A stretch of 64,000 nucleotides of DNA from Paraburkholderia sp. BL21I4N1 (GTDB taxonomy: Bacteria; Pseudomonadota; Gammaproteobacteria; Burkholderiales; Burkholderiaceae), in contig NZ_PVEN01000008.1 in NCBI RefSeq assembly GCF_002973525.1, positions 248,001 to 312,000 on the forward strand, written 5' to 3'. Positions 18,565-27,611 of this stretch are shown here, one piece after another; positions within the stretch are counted from its first letter, which is position 1, and every line of letters begins with the position of its first letter. Position numbers and translations under genes: made by a program. The notes under the pieces were generated by a model that was not told the DNA's origin, made no database searches, and was given only the letters and a program-made list of their open reading frames with translations.

Positions 18565-19113
18565 ATGAATACGAGACGGATTCTGACAGGCGCGCTCGTC
18601 GCGATCGTTGCCGCCTGCGGCGGCGTGCTGGCCAACCACTGGTTCAGCGGCGACGGCGAAGTCGCCCACGCGGCGCAGACCGCAGCCGCGCCGAGCGCAG
18701 TCGAACAACTGTGGGCCGCGCCGGTCACCACCGTCGAAGGCAAGCCGCAGTCGCTAAGTTTGCTCAAAGGGCACCCAATCGTCGTCAACTTCTGGGCGTC
18801 GTGGTGCGGTCCGTGCGTCGAGGAAATGCCGGCGCTGTCGCAACTTCAGCGCGACTACGCGAAGAAAGGGATCCAGTTCGTCGGACTTGGCGTCGATTCG
18901 GAGAAAAACGTCCAGGCGTTCATGCAAAAGGTGAAGGTGGCCTACCCGATCTACATTACCGGCTTTGGCGGCGCCGACCTGGCGCGGGCCTTCGGCAACA
19001 ACGCGGGCGGCCTGCCGTTCACCGTGGTGATCGACGCCAAAGGCAATGTCCGCTCGACAAAATTAGGCCAAATCAACCCGGAAGCGCTCCGGCGGACCCT
19101 CGACGCGCTTTAA
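18565..19113 (+). CDS. TlpA/ResA-like thiol-disulfide reductase
   Basis: Periplasmic membrane-anchored thioredoxin-fold protein, 182 aa. The hydrophobic N-terminus (residues 6-24) acts as signal anchor; the active site is WCGPC with Cys at 81 and 84, and the cis-Pro loop is GGLPFTVVID. Such proteins reduce apocytochrome c or other periplasmic disulfides. No cytochrome biogenesis genes adjoin, so the client is unknown. Confidence 0.9.
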   Translation: MNTRRILTGALVAIVAACGGVLANHWFSGDGEVAHAAQTAAAPSAVEQLWAAPVTTVEGKPQSLSLLKGHPIVVNFWASWCGPCVEEMPALSQLQRDYAKKGIQFVGLGVDSEKNVQAFMQKVKVAYPIYITGFGGADLARAFGNNAGGLPFTVVIDAKGNVRSTKLGQINPEALRRTLDAL

Positions 19114-19307
19114 ACCTCACATTCTTTTGACGCTCGATTCCTGCCGGTACGCGCAAAAATACGCGCAAATCGCATGAATTTGAGAGAAGATGGGCGCCCG
19201 GCGCAACGGCAAATCGCCGCCCGCGCCGCTCGTTACGTGCGGGAAACTAGACAAGTTTCTCTAATCAGCGCTAAAGTGCGCCCAATTCCACGGAAAAAGA
19301 AGCGACC

Positions 19308-19763
19308 ATGACGCGACTGCTGGTACTGCACGGACCCAACCTCAACCTTCTCGGCACCCGGGAACCCGAGGTCTACGGTCGCGTGACCTTGCCGCAGATC
19401 GATCAGGCGCTGGCGGACCGCGCAGCGGACGCAGGCGTTGAACTGGCGTCGTTCCAGAGCAACCACGAAGGCGCTCTGGTGGATCGCATCCAATCCGCCC
19501 GGACTGAAAAAACCGATTTCATACTGATCAATCCCGCCGCGTACACGCACACCAGCGTGGCCATTCGGGACGCACTGGCGGGGGTCGGCATCCCGTTCGT
19601 CGAGATTCATCTGTCGAACGTGCATCGTCGCGAACCGTTCCGGCATCACTCGTATTTCTCCGACCAGGCTGAGGGCGTGATTTGCGGCCTCGGCTGGAAG
19701 GGATATCTGTACGCGCTCGAATTCGCGCTCGACCGGTTCGCCGCCGGTTCGTCGCGCGGCTGA
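19308..19763 (+). CDS. aroQ: Type II 3-dehydroquinate dehydratase
   Basis: Converts 3-dehydroquinate to 3-dehydroshikimate. 151 aa, dodecameric class. The signature is HGPNLNLLGTREPEVYG, with the catalytic Tyr in EVYG, and NPAAYTHTSVA later. It heads the conserved aroQ-accB-accC-prmA order. A 194-nt gap upstream probably holds its promoter; no confident -35/-10 was identified. Confidence 0.96.
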   Translation: MTRLLVLHGPNLNLLGTREPEVYGRVTLPQIDQALADRAADAGVELASFQSNHEGALVDRIQSARTEKTDFILINPAAYTHTSVAIRDALAGVGIPFVEIHLSNVHRREPFRHHSYFSDQAEGVICGLGWKGYLYALEFALDRFAAGSSRG

Positions 19764-19832
19764 TTCCAAACACGTCTAATTTGCGCCGGCTGCGTATGCG
19801 CCGGCACTTTACGCATTGAAAGGGGCTTCCTG

Positions 19833-20306
19833 ATGGATCTACGTAAACTGAAAACTCTGATCGACCTCGTCTCGGAGTCCGGTATCTCCGAACTCGAAGT
19901 GACCGAGGGCGAAGGCAAGGTGCGCATCGTCAAGAACGCGCCGCCGGTTTACGTGCAACCGTCCGCCTCGTACGCGCCGCAATACGCGCAGCCGGCTCCG
20001 TTCCCGGGCGGCGAAGCGCCGGCTGCGGCCGCCGCGGGTGCCCCGGCCACGCCGGCTGCCGTCGCGCCGCAGGGCCACGTGGTGACCTCGCCGATGGTCG
20101 GCACGTTCTACCTCGCGCCGTCGCCGGGCGCCGAGCCGTTCGTTCAGGTGGGCGACACGGTCAAGGAAGGCCAGACGATCTGCATCATCGAAGCGATGAA
20201 GCTGCTCAATGAGATCGAGTCGGACAAGGCCGGCGTGGTGAAGGAAATCCTCGTCGATAACGGCCAGGCGGTCGAGTATGGCCAACCGCTGTTCGTAGTC
20301 GGCTAA
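19833..20306 (+). CDS. accB: Acetyl-CoA carboxylase biotin carboxyl carrier protein
   Basis: Carries the biotin that shuttles CO2 between biotin carboxylase and carboxyltransferase in malonyl-CoA synthesis. 157 aa. A Pro/Ala-rich linker (about residues 35-75) leads to the biotinyl domain with EAMKLLNEIE; the biotinylated Lys is about residue 123. AAAGGGG precedes the ATG. accC follows after 127 nt. Confidence 0.97.
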   Translation: MDLRKLKTLIDLVSESGISELEVTEGEGKVRIVKNAPPVYVQPSASYAPQYAQPAPFPGGEAPAAAAAGAPATPAAVAPQGHVVTSPMVGTFYLAPSPGAEPFVQVGDTVKEGQTICIIEAMKLLNEIESDKAGVVKEILVDNGQAVEYGQPLFVVG

Positions 20307-20433
20307 CGCGGCACGCTTTGCGCTTTTTGCGCCTGCCGCCCGCGCGTCCACCCTCCCGGGGCGCGCGACCGATCCTCTGAGGTAGCCTGCACCGTGACCG
20401 GCCGGGCACCCATTGATGAGTCGAAAAACCGCT

Positions 20434-21801
20434 ATGTTTGAAAAAATTCTCATTGCCAATCGTGGCGAGATCGCGCTCCGCATCCAGCGCGCGTGCCGCG
20501 AGCTCGGCGTCAAGACCGTCGTCGTCTATTCCGAAGCCGACAAGGAAGCCAAGTACGTGAAGCTCGCCGACGAGGCGGTCTGTATCGGCCCGGCGCCTTC
20601 GAATCTGAGCTACCTGAACATGCCGGCGCTGATCAGCGCGGCTGAAGTGACGGACGCCGAAGCGATCCACCCGGGCTACGGCTTCCTGTCGGAAAACGCC
20701 GACTTCGCCGAGCGCGTCGAGCAGTCCGGCTTCACCTTCATCGGCCCGCGCCCGGAAACGATCCGGATGATGGGCGACAAGGTCACGGCCAAGCAGACCA
20801 TGATCAAGACCGGCGTGCCGTGCGTGCCGGGTTCGGAAGGCGCGTTGCCGGACGATCCGAAAGAGATCGTGAAAATTGCCCGCCAGGTCGGCTATCCGGT
20901 CATCATCAAGGCCGCCGGCGGCGGCGGTGGCCGCGGCATGCGCGTGGTCCACACGGAAGCGGCGCTGGTCAACGCGGTCAACATGACGCGTGAAGAAGCC
21001 GGCCGCGCGTTCGGCAATCCGCAGGTCTACATGGAGAAATTCCTGGAGAACCCGCGGCACATCGAAATTCAGATCCTCGCCGATTCGTTCAAGAACGCGG
21101 TGTGGCTCGGCGAGCGTGACTGCTCGATGCAGCGTCGTCACCAGAAAGTGATCGAAGAAGCGCCGGCGCCGGGTATCGCGCGCCGCCTGATCGAGCGGAT
21201 CGGCGATCGTTGCGCGGACGCCTGCAAGAAGATGGGCTATCTGGGCGCGGGTACGTTCGAGTTCCTGTACGAAAACGGCGAGTTCTATTTCATTGAAATG
21301 AACACGCGCGTGCAGGTCGAACACCCGGTGACCGAGCTGATCACGGGCGTCGACATCGTGCAGGAACAGATCCGCATCGCGGCCGGCGAGAAGCTCGCCT
21401 TCCGTCAACGCGATATCGTGTTCAAGGGTCATGCGATCGAATGCCGGATCAACGCGGAAGATCCGTTCAAATTCACGCCGTCGCCGGGTCGGTTGACCTC
21501 GTGGCATATGCCGGGCGGCCCTGGCATTCGCGTCGATTCGCACGCCTACAACGGCTATTTCGTCCCGCCGAACTACGATTCGATGATCGGCAAGCTGATC
21601 GCTTACGGTGCGACGCGCGAGCAGGCGATCAACCGGATGCGTATCGCGCTGTCGGAAATGGTGGTGGAAGGCATTCAGACCAACATCCCGCTGCATCGCG
21701 AGCTGATGCTGGACGCGAAGTTCGTCGAAGGCGGCACCAGCATTCACTACCTCGAAAACCGGTTGGCCGCGAAGCAGCAGGCCGCGCCGGAAGAAGCGTA
21801 A
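20434..21801 (+). CDS. accC: Acetyl-CoA carboxylase, biotin carboxylase subunit
   Basis: ATP-dependent carboxylation of biotin on AccB. 455 aa. Starts MFEKILIANRGEIALRI at ATG 20434; an in-frame TTG 7 codons earlier is rejected because the family starts at MFEK. The ATP-grasp loop is KAAGGGGGRGMR (about residue 159), followed by FIEMNTRVQVEHPVTE with the metal-binding Glu and catalytic Arg. Confidence 0.97.
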   Translation: MFEKILIANRGEIALRIQRACRELGVKTVVVYSEADKEAKYVKLADEAVCIGPAPSNLSYLNMPALISAAEVTDAEAIHPGYGFLSENADFAERVEQSGFTFIGPRPETIRMMGDKVTAKQTMIKTGVPCVPGSEGALPDDPKEIVKIARQVGYPVIIKAAGGGGGRGMRVVHTEAALVNAVNMTREEAGRAFGNPQVYMEKFLENPRHIEIQILADSFKNAVWLGERDCSMQRRHQKVIEEAPAPGIARRLIERIGDRCADACKKMGYLGAGTFEFLYENGEFYFIEMNTRVQVEHPVTELITGVDIVQEQIRIAAGEKLAFRQRDIVFKGHAIECRINAEDPFKFTPSPGRLTSWHMPGGPGIRVDSHAYNGYFVPPNYDSMIGKLIAYGATREQAINRMRIALSEMVVEGIQTNIPLHRELMLDAKFVEGGTSIHYLENRLAAKQQAAPEEA

Positions 21802-21804
21802 GTC

Positions 21805-22707
21805 ATGAGCTACCGGGAATTGATCGTCGAGCTGGCACGCGAGCACGCGGAAGAATTTTCCGACGCGCTGCTCGAGTTGGGCGCGTTGTCCGTGTCGGTC
21901 GAAGATGCGGACGCCGACACGCCCGACGAGCAGCCGTTGTTCGGCGAGCCCGGTCTCACACCGGATCGCAGCGCGTGGCAGCGTTCGCGCGTGATCGCGC
22001 TGCTCGCGCCGGAACACGAACCGGCGCTGCTGCTGACCGCCGCGGCCAATGAAATCGGCCTCGCGAACGCGCCGTCGTTCACGGTGCGGGAAGTCGAAGA
22101 CCAGGATTGGGTGCGGCTCACGCAGTCGCAGTTCGATCCGATCAAGATCGGCGAGCGCATCTGGGTCGTGCCGTCGTGGCACGATGCGCCGGACCCCGAA
22201 GCACTGGTGCTCGAACTGGATCCGGGCCTCGCGTTCGGCACCGGCAGCCATCCCACCACGCGTCTGTGCATGGAATGGCTCGAGCAATCGGTGCAGGCCG
22301 GGCAATCCGTGCTCGACTACGGTTGCGGCTCCGGCATTCTCGCGATCCTCGCGCAGAAGTGCGGCGCGCAACCGGTGTTCGGCATCGACATCGATCCGCA
22401 AGCGGTCGAGTCGGCGCGTCAGAACAGCGAACGCAACCGCGCGGACGTCACGTACGGTTTGCCGGACGCCTGCCCGAGCGGCGAATTCGACATCGTGGTC
22501 GCCAACATTCTGTCCAACCCGCTCAAGCTGATGGCGTCGATGCTGGCGTCGAAGGTCAAACCGGGCGGCAGGATCGCGTTGTCCGGCATTCTGGCGCGCC
22601 AGGCGGACGAAGTCGCGCAGGTCTACGCGCAGTGGATCGATATCGGCGTATGGCGCGAACACGAAGGTTGGGTATGTCTATCGGGAACGCGCCGCGAAAG
22701 CCATTAG
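21805..22707 (+). CDS. prmA: Ribosomal protein L11 methyltransferase
   Basis: SAM-dependent trimethylation of ribosomal protein L11. 300 aa. The N-terminal substrate-recognition domain is followed by the methyltransferase domain: SAM motif LDYGCGSGILAI (near 169), DIDPQAVE and the active-site NILSNPL. Begins 3 nt after accC, so it is co-translated with it. Confidence 0.96.
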   Translation: MSYRELIVELAREHAEEFSDALLELGALSVSVEDADADTPDEQPLFGEPGLTPDRSAWQRSRVIALLAPEHEPALLLTAAANEIGLANAPSFTVREVEDQDWVRLTQSQFDPIKIGERIWVVPSWHDAPDPEALVLELDPGLAFGTGSHPTTRLCMEWLEQSVQAGQSVLDYGCGSGILAILAQKCGAQPVFGIDIDPQAVESARQNSERNRADVTYGLPDACPSGEFDIVVANILSNPLKLMASMLASKVKPGGRIALSGILARQADEVAQVYAQWIDIGVWREHEGWVCLSGTRRESH

Positions 22708-22755
22708 AATAGGGCGTATTGTCCAACCAACGGCCTTGCGGCTTATCGGCTCAAT

Positions 22756-24084
22756 ATGCTCCTGGCAACGCGTTGCCCCTTCTGCGAAACCGTCTTCCGC
22801 CTGCAACCGGCGCAGCTCGCGCTGCGCCGCGGCCTCGTGCGCTGCGGGCATTGCCATGAAGTATTCGACGCCTCGAGCAGCCTGTTCGACGTCACCGAAG
22901 GCGGCGACTTCTCCACCGCCAAACCGGTCGAAGCCGCCGCCGCGATCGAGGCGCTATCCGGCGTTCGCGCCAAGGCGCCTGATTTCAGCGCTGAAGCGTG
23001 GGATCCCTGGGCGCCGACGCCAGACGCCGCGGTCGACAATCGCCTGCTGCACGACACCCACAATGTGCCGCTCTCGTCGGTTTCCACCGGCGCGGGTGTA
23101 GCGGTCACGCCGCATCACGCGCACTCGCACGAACCCGAACTTCCGCCCAGCAGTTTCAGCACGCCCGTTCCACCTGACGACGAACCGGCGCTCGCCGATG
23201 CGCCGCTCGAACCGTTCGCCTACCGAGCCGAGCCGCCGGCTGAAGACGCGCCACGCGTTTGGCACAAAACCGAGCGGGCTTCCGAACCTTCGTTGGACGA
23301 ACCGGTTCTGCCTGAATCGACTAGCCTCCACGGCATCCCCGATAACGAGCCGCGTTTTCACTCCGCCAGTTTTGGCGCGGCGGCCGGCGCCACGACCGCC
23401 GAGGCTGAGGCCGAAGCCGACCACAGCAGGACGGCGCGCTCCGGCGCGTCAACCGCCTACCCGTCTACCCCAGAGGCCGACGAACCGACCGCCTTCTCCG
23501 GCGCTGCGGCCGCCGCCAGCGGCGAGCCGTTCTCCGTCAATCCGGTGAACGACGGGGTGGATCCGTTCCCGGTTGTGCGCGAAACGCGCCCGGCCGAGCC
23601 ACGGCGCCTCGGCTGGATAATCGCCGGTTCGGTGGTGGCTGTGCTGCTGGTCTTGGCGCTGCTCGCGCAACTCGCCTGGTGGCAGCGCGAAACCGTGCTG
23701 GTCTACTTCCCGAGCACGCAAACGCTCTACGCGAAAGCTTGCGCGCAACTCGGCTGCCTCGTCACGCCGCCGCACGACATCGACGGCTTGCAGGTCGAAC
23801 CGTCCGATCTGCGGCAGATCGACGGCCCGCACAAGCTCGAACTGAAGATGCCGCTGCGCAACCGCTTCAACGTGGCGCTGGCCTACCCCGCCATCGAACT
23901 CACGCTGCTCGACGACCAGAACAACGTCGCCGTGCGCCGCGTGCTGTGGCCGCAAGACTACGTCCCGCCCGGCACACCGATCGCGGCTGGCCTGCCGGCC
24001 CGCAGCACGCAGACGATGATCGTGCATCTCGACACCGGCAACGCGGTCGCTTCCAATTTCCGCGTACAGATTTTTTATCCGTAA
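22756..24084 (+). CDS. Zinc-ribbon membrane protein with DUF3426 domain
   Basis: 442 aa. An MJ0042-type zinc ribbon at residues 6-40 (CPFCETVF and CGHCHEVF) is followed by a long Pro/Glu/Ala-rich disordered region, one membrane helix near residues 282-303 and a C-terminal DUF3426 domain that should be periplasmic. The gene commonly follows prmA in beta-proteobacteria. Function unknown; a signalling or envelope role is only a guess. Confidence 0.88.
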   Translation: MLLATRCPFCETVFRLQPAQLALRRGLVRCGHCHEVFDASSSLFDVTEGGDFSTAKPVEAAAAIEALSGVRAKAPDFSAEAWDPWAPTPDAAVDNRLLHDTHNVPLSSVSTGAGVAVTPHHAHSHEPELPPSSFSTPVPPDDEPALADAPLEPFAYRAEPPAEDAPRVWHKTERASEPSLDEPVLPESTSLHGIPDNEPRFHSASFGAAAGATTAEAEAEADHSRTARSGASTAYPSTPEADEPTAFSGAAAAASGEPFSVNPVNDGVDPFPVVRETRPAEPRRLGWIIAGSVVAVLLVLALLAQLAWWQRETVLVYFPSTQTLYAKACAQLGCLVTPPHDIDGLQVEPSDLRQIDGPHKLELKMPLRNRFNVALAYPAIELTLLDDQNNVAVRRVLWPQDYVPPGTPIAAGLPARSTQTMIVHLDTGNAVASNFRVQIFYP

Positions 24085-24160
24085 CGCATTCTCGCGCGCC
24101 CAGCCATGATCGGGCGCATTCACCGTCAACGTCATTACTGACGAATTTCCGGAGCACAAC

Positions 24161-24661
24161 ATGAGTCAAGTCACGCTGGGTGGCAACCCGATCGACGTAG
24201 CCGGCACGTTCCCGTCGGTGGGCCAGAACGCCCCCGCTTTCTCGCTGGTCGGCAAGGACCTGAAGTCGCTGTCGCTCGCCGATTTCGCCGGCAAGCGCAA
24301 GGTGCTGAACATTGTGCCGAGTCTCGACACGCCGACCTGCGCGACGTCGACCCGCAAGTTCAACGAAGCCGCCGCGAAGCTGACCAACACGGCCGTGATC
24401 GTCGTGTCGGGCGACCTGCCGTTCGCCGCGTCGCGTTTCTGCACGACCGAAGGCATCGAGAACGTTGTCACGGCGTCCACGTTCCGCGGCCACGAATTCG
24501 CGCAAGCCTACGGCGTCGACGTGACCAGCGGCCCGCTGACGGGCCTGACGGCACGCGCCGTGGTGGTGCTCGACGAACACGACAAGGTCGTGCACGCCGA
24601 GCTGGTCGGTGAAATCAAAGACGAGCCGAACTACGACGCAGCCCTCGCCGCGCTGAAGTAA
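24161..24661 (+). CDS. tpx: Thiol peroxidase (Tpx, atypical 2-Cys peroxiredoxin)
   Basis: Thioredoxin-dependent reduction of hydroperoxides. 166 aa. Peroxidatic Cys60 lies in SLDTPTCATSTRKF and resolving Cys94 in SRFCTTEG, matching E. coli C61/C95. GGAG lies 8-9 nt before the ATG. A 9-bp GC hairpin at 24683-24705 follows the stop. Confidence 0.96.
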   Translation: MSQVTLGGNPIDVAGTFPSVGQNAPAFSLVGKDLKSLSLADFAGKRKVLNIVPSLDTPTCATSTRKFNEAAAKLTNTAVIVVSGDLPFAASRFCTTEGIENVVTASTFRGHEFAQAYGVDVTSGPLTGLTARAVVVLDEHDKVVHAELVGEIKDEPNYDAALAALK

Positions 24662-24754
24662 AACCTTCGCGCACGAACCCCGGCGCCGCGCTTCATGCGC
24701 GGCGCTGTCGTATCGTCGCGCGTTTTCTTTATTGTTTTCACAGGAATCCTCGCC

Positions 24755-25693
24755 TTGGCTACGCTGATTTGCGGCTCGCTCGCCTACGACAACATCATGA
24801 CTTTCGAAGGCCGCTTCCGGGAGCACATCCTGCCGGAGCAGGTCCATATCCTGAACGTGAGTTTCCTGGTGCCGACCATGCGCCGCGAGTTCGGCGGCTG
24901 CGCGGGCAACATGGCTTACTCGCTGCATCTGCTGGGCGGCGACGCGCGCATCATGGGCACGCTCGGCGCGGTCGACGCGCAGTTGTACATGGACCGCTTC
25001 AAGGCGCTCGGCCTGTCGACGGAAAACGTGCTGGTGGTGCCGGACACGCACTCCGCCCAGGCGATGATCACCACCGACCTCGAGAACAACCAGATCGCCG
25101 CGTTCCATCCGGGCGCGATGATGCAGTCGCATCTGAACCGCGCCGATGAAGCAAAAGGCATCACACTCGCGATCGTCGGGCCGGACGGCTTCGACGGCAT
25201 GGTCCAGCATTCGGAGCACCTGGCCGCTGCGGGCGTGCCGTTTGTCTTCGATCCGGGTCAAGGTTTGCCGCTCTTCGACGGCGCGACACTGCGGCGCATG
25301 ATTGAACTTGCTACTTACGTAGCTGTCAACGATTACGAAGCCAAACTGGTGAGCAACAAAACGGGTTGGTCGATCGAAGAGATCGCCGGCAAGGTCGAAG
25401 CGCTGATCGTCACGCTCGGCGAACAGGGCTCGCAGATCCATCATGCCGGCGGCATCGAAGACATTCCGCCGGTCAAGGCTCGGCAAGTGCTCGATCCGAC
25501 AGGTTGCGGCGACGCGTTTCGCGGCGGCTTGCTGTATGGCATCGAGAACAAGCTCGGTTGGGCGACCACCGGTCGTCTGGCGAGTCTGATGGGCGCGCTC
25601 AAGATCGAATGCCAGGGCCCGCAAAACTACGCGCCCACGCGGGCGGAGATCAACGAACGGTTCAAGCAGGCGTTCGGATACGACCTGCCGTAA
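24755..25693 (+). CDS. PfkB-family carbohydrate/nucleoside kinase
   Basis: ATP-dependent sugar or adenosine kinase, 312 aa. Starts at TTG 24755 (ATLICGSLAYD...) with AGGA 9 nt upstream; an in-frame ATG at 24695 would place a hydrophobic leader and a GC hairpin in the coding region and is rejected. FGGCAGNMAY is the N-terminal PfkB motif; DPTGCGDAFRGG (about residues 246-257) holds the anion hole and catalytic Asp. Resembles the adenosine-kinase-like branch; true substrate not determined. Confidence 0.87.
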   Translation: MATLICGSLAYDNIMTFEGRFREHILPEQVHILNVSFLVPTMRREFGGCAGNMAYSLHLLGGDARIMGTLGAVDAQLYMDRFKALGLSTENVLVVPDTHSAQAMITTDLENNQIAAFHPGAMMQSHLNRADEAKGITLAIVGPDGFDGMVQHSEHLAAAGVPFVFDPGQGLPLFDGATLRRMIELATYVAVNDYEAKLVSNKTGWSIEEIAGKVEALIVTLGEQGSQIHHAGGIEDIPPVKARQVLDPTGCGDAFRGGLLYGIENKLGWATTGRLASLMGALKIECQGPQNYAPTRAEINERFKQAFGYDLP

Positions 25694-25718
25694 TACCGAA
25701 AGCTATTGGAGTTAGGGA

Positions 25719-26195
25719 ATGAGAACAACGAGTCGCCTGGTCGTGGCCGCCTTGATTGCCGGTTCACTGGCCATGTCGGGGTGTGCATATAACAGCAGTT
25801 CCGCCGACGTCTATACGGCGTCGCAAGCGCAGCGCGAAGAAACGGTCCGCATGGGCACGGTCGACAGCGTACGTGCCGTCAAGATCAGTTCGAACAACGG
25901 TCAGCCGAGCGGCCTCGGCGCAATCGGCGGCGGCGCGTTGGGTGCGGTGGCCGGCAGTGCGCTTGGCGGTGGACGCGGTTCGATCGTCACGGGCATCATC
26001 GGCGGTCTCGCGGGTGCGGTGGCCGGTAATGCGGTCGAGAACGGCGTCGCGGTGCATGACGGGCTCGAGATTACCGTGCGACTCGATAACGGCGACATGC
26101 GCGCCATCACGCAGAGCGCTACCGGCGAGATCTTCCGTGCCGGCGACCGCGTGCGGCTCCTGTCGAGCGGCGGCGTGACACGCGTCACGCACTAA
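25719..26195 (+). CDS. SlyB/Pcp-like glycine-zipper outer membrane lipoprotein
   Basis: 158 aa. Signal peptide with lipobox LAMSGC (Cys22). A glycine-zipper segment (GAIGGGALGAVAGSALGG through GIIGGLAGAVAGNAVE, about residues 66-108) is followed by a small beta domain (EITVRLDNGDMRAITQ). Family members sit in the outer membrane and stabilise the envelope. 25 nt after the kinase gene; a terminator follows at 26247. Confidence 0.9.
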   Translation: MRTTSRLVVAALIAGSLAMSGCAYNSSSADVYTASQAQREETVRMGTVDSVRAVKISSNNGQPSGLGAIGGGALGAVAGSALGGGRGSIVTGIIGGLAGAVAGNAVENGVAVHDGLEITVRLDNGDMRAITQSATGEIFRAGDRVRLLSSGGVTRVTH

Positions 26196-26246
26196 GGTTT
26201 CCCCTCTCGCGCGGCAAGGCTCAGGCCGCCGCCGCGGCGACCTCAC

Positions 26247-26279
26247 ACGCATGCCCTCCCCTGTGCATGCGTTTTTTTT
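26247..26279 (+). terminator. Rho-independent terminator after the SlyB-like gene
   Basis: 7-bp stem CGCATGC (26248-26254) pairing with GCATGCG (26265-26271), extended by an A-T pair, then eight T residues. Confidence 0.75.
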
Positions 26280-26348
26280 CGCCCGCGGATTTTGCTTCAG
26301 TTAGTGATGCCGGGCGAACGCAGCGCGTCGAGCACCTAAGCGCCAGGC

Positions 26349-26383
26349 AAAAAAAATCCCGTCGCCGGAAAACGGCAACGGGA
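26349..26383 (-). terminator. Rho-independent terminator for the histone H1-like gene
   Basis: 11-bp stem (26357-26367 with 26373-26383, one G-U pair on the minus strand) with an AAAAAAAA run at 26349-26356 that reads as a U-run on the minus strand. It lies about 100 nt beyond the stop at 26482. Confidence 0.8.
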
Positions 26384-26481
26384 CCCTGACCGAGTAGCGC
26401 TCTCTACACAACCTTAAGCGCTACTCGATCATCGGACACATCGCGCGATGTGTCGAAGTACTTCTGAAGCTCAGCTACCGC

Positions 26482-27171
26482 TTACGGACGGCTGCCTGTC
26501 GGGAACGGCCATGCTGCTGCCGGGTTCAGCGCGGTCTTCACCGTCGCTGCCGGTGCTGCGCTCGTGACAGTCGTCGCTGCGGGTGCGGGTGCAGCCTTCT
26601 TGGCAACAGCCTTCTTCGCAGGAGCAGCCTTCTTCGCAGGAGCGGCAGCCTTCTTCGCCGGTGCAGCCTTCTTCGCGGGAGCGGCCTTCTTGGCAGCGGG
26701 AGCAGCCTTCTTCGCAGCAGGCGCAGCCTTCTTGGCAGCAGCCTTTTTCGCAGCAGGCGCAGCCTTCTTCGCAGCAGCCTTCTTGGCGGGCGCAGCCTTC
26801 TTCGCAGCAGCCTTCTTAGCCGGTGCAGCCTTCTTCGCTGCGGCCTTCTTAGCCGGTGCTGCCTTCTTCGCTGCAACCTTCTTCACTGCGACTTTCTTTG
26901 CCGGTGCTGCTTTCTTCGCCGGCGCTGCCTTCTTCGCTGCAACCTTCTTCACCGCGACTTTCTTTGCAGCAACCTTCTTGGCCGGAGCAGCTTTCTTCGC
27001 TGCAACCTTCTTCGCCGGTGCTGCCTTCTTCGCTGCAACCTTCTTCACCGCGACTTTCTTAACAGCGACTTTCTTCGCCGGAGCGGCCTTCTTGGCCGGC
27101 GCAGCCTTCTTGGCTACAACCTTCTTGGCTGCGGGTTTCTTAGCGGCTGCTTTCTTGATAGTTGCCATCAT
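26482..27171 (-). CDS. Lysine/alanine-rich histone H1-like DNA-binding protein
   Basis: 229 aa almost wholly of Lys-Ala-Pro repeats of the type PAKKAAAKK or VAKKAAPAKK, with a short C-terminal tail ending in WPFPTGSRP. Resembles bacterial H1-like nucleoid proteins (HctB, Bordetella BpH1, AlgP) that bind DNA through the basic tails. GAAGGAGA precedes two consecutive ATGs at 27171 and 27168; the second has the better spacing. Repeat number is likely to vary between strains. Confidence 0.88.
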   Translation of the reverse strand: MMATIKKAAAKKPAAKKVVAKKAAPAKKAAPAKKVAVKKVAVKKVAAKKAAPAKKVAAKKAAPAKKVAAKKVAVKKVAAKKAAPAKKAAPAKKVAVKKVAAKKAAPAKKAAAKKAAPAKKAAAKKAAPAKKAAAKKAAPAAKKAAAKKAAPAAKKAAPAAKKAAPAKKAAPAKKAAAPAKKAAPAKKAVAKKAAPAPAATTVTSAAPAATVKTALNPAAAWPFPTGSRP

Positions 27172-27611
27172 TTTCTCCTTCAGGTTTTCAGATGAGAGTC
27201 AGTTCAAACACCACCCTTCGTCAAAACCCGCTTCCCGCGGACGCTTCTCAGGGCGCGCGCTACGAAGCGAGCTATTCATCGGCGTACGCAGGTGCTGCGC
27301 GCTTACGCTAATGAATGCGGTAAGGCGCGCCGTGCCGAAAGGCACCGCGCGCCAGATCTGTTCGGCGTTGAAACTCAACGCCGGCAATTGCTTGATCGGG
27401 CCGCCGGCGATCACGCCAGCGGCTTTTTCCGGGGGGAAGTTTGCCCATCCCACTGAAGGGTTCGCAAAGTGCCAGTCATGTTTGTGGGCCGCGAAGGCAC
27501 GCGGCGCACCGGGCAAGCTTTGCATCAGGCGGTTCTGCTCCTAACCAAAATTGCCGCGGCGAAGGCCTGCGGCATCCCCATCAATGAATGCATCTGCAGC
27601 ACGAACCCGGA
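27172..27611. other. Gap between histone H1-like gene and nrdB with one doubtful ORF
   Basis: A minus-strand ORF at 27199-27525 (108 codons) starts with ATG and shows about 70 percent G/C at third positions, as a real gene here might, but an AGGAG lies 13 nt upstream, too far to be convincing, and I recognise no family. Otherwise nothing is evident; the nrdB terminator was not found. Confidence 0.35.

Noticed and set aside
24695..24755. Upstream ATG start for the PfkB kinase
   Set aside because: It would add a hydrophobic leader read through a GC hairpin. The TTG at 24755 has a ribosome site and fits the family N-terminus.
26564..27544. 326-codon Ala/Phe-rich plus-strand ORF resembling a membrane protein
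   Set aside because: It is the complement of the Lys/Ala repeat gene; the hydrophobic pattern is a read-out of AAG/GCC repeats in the opposite strand.
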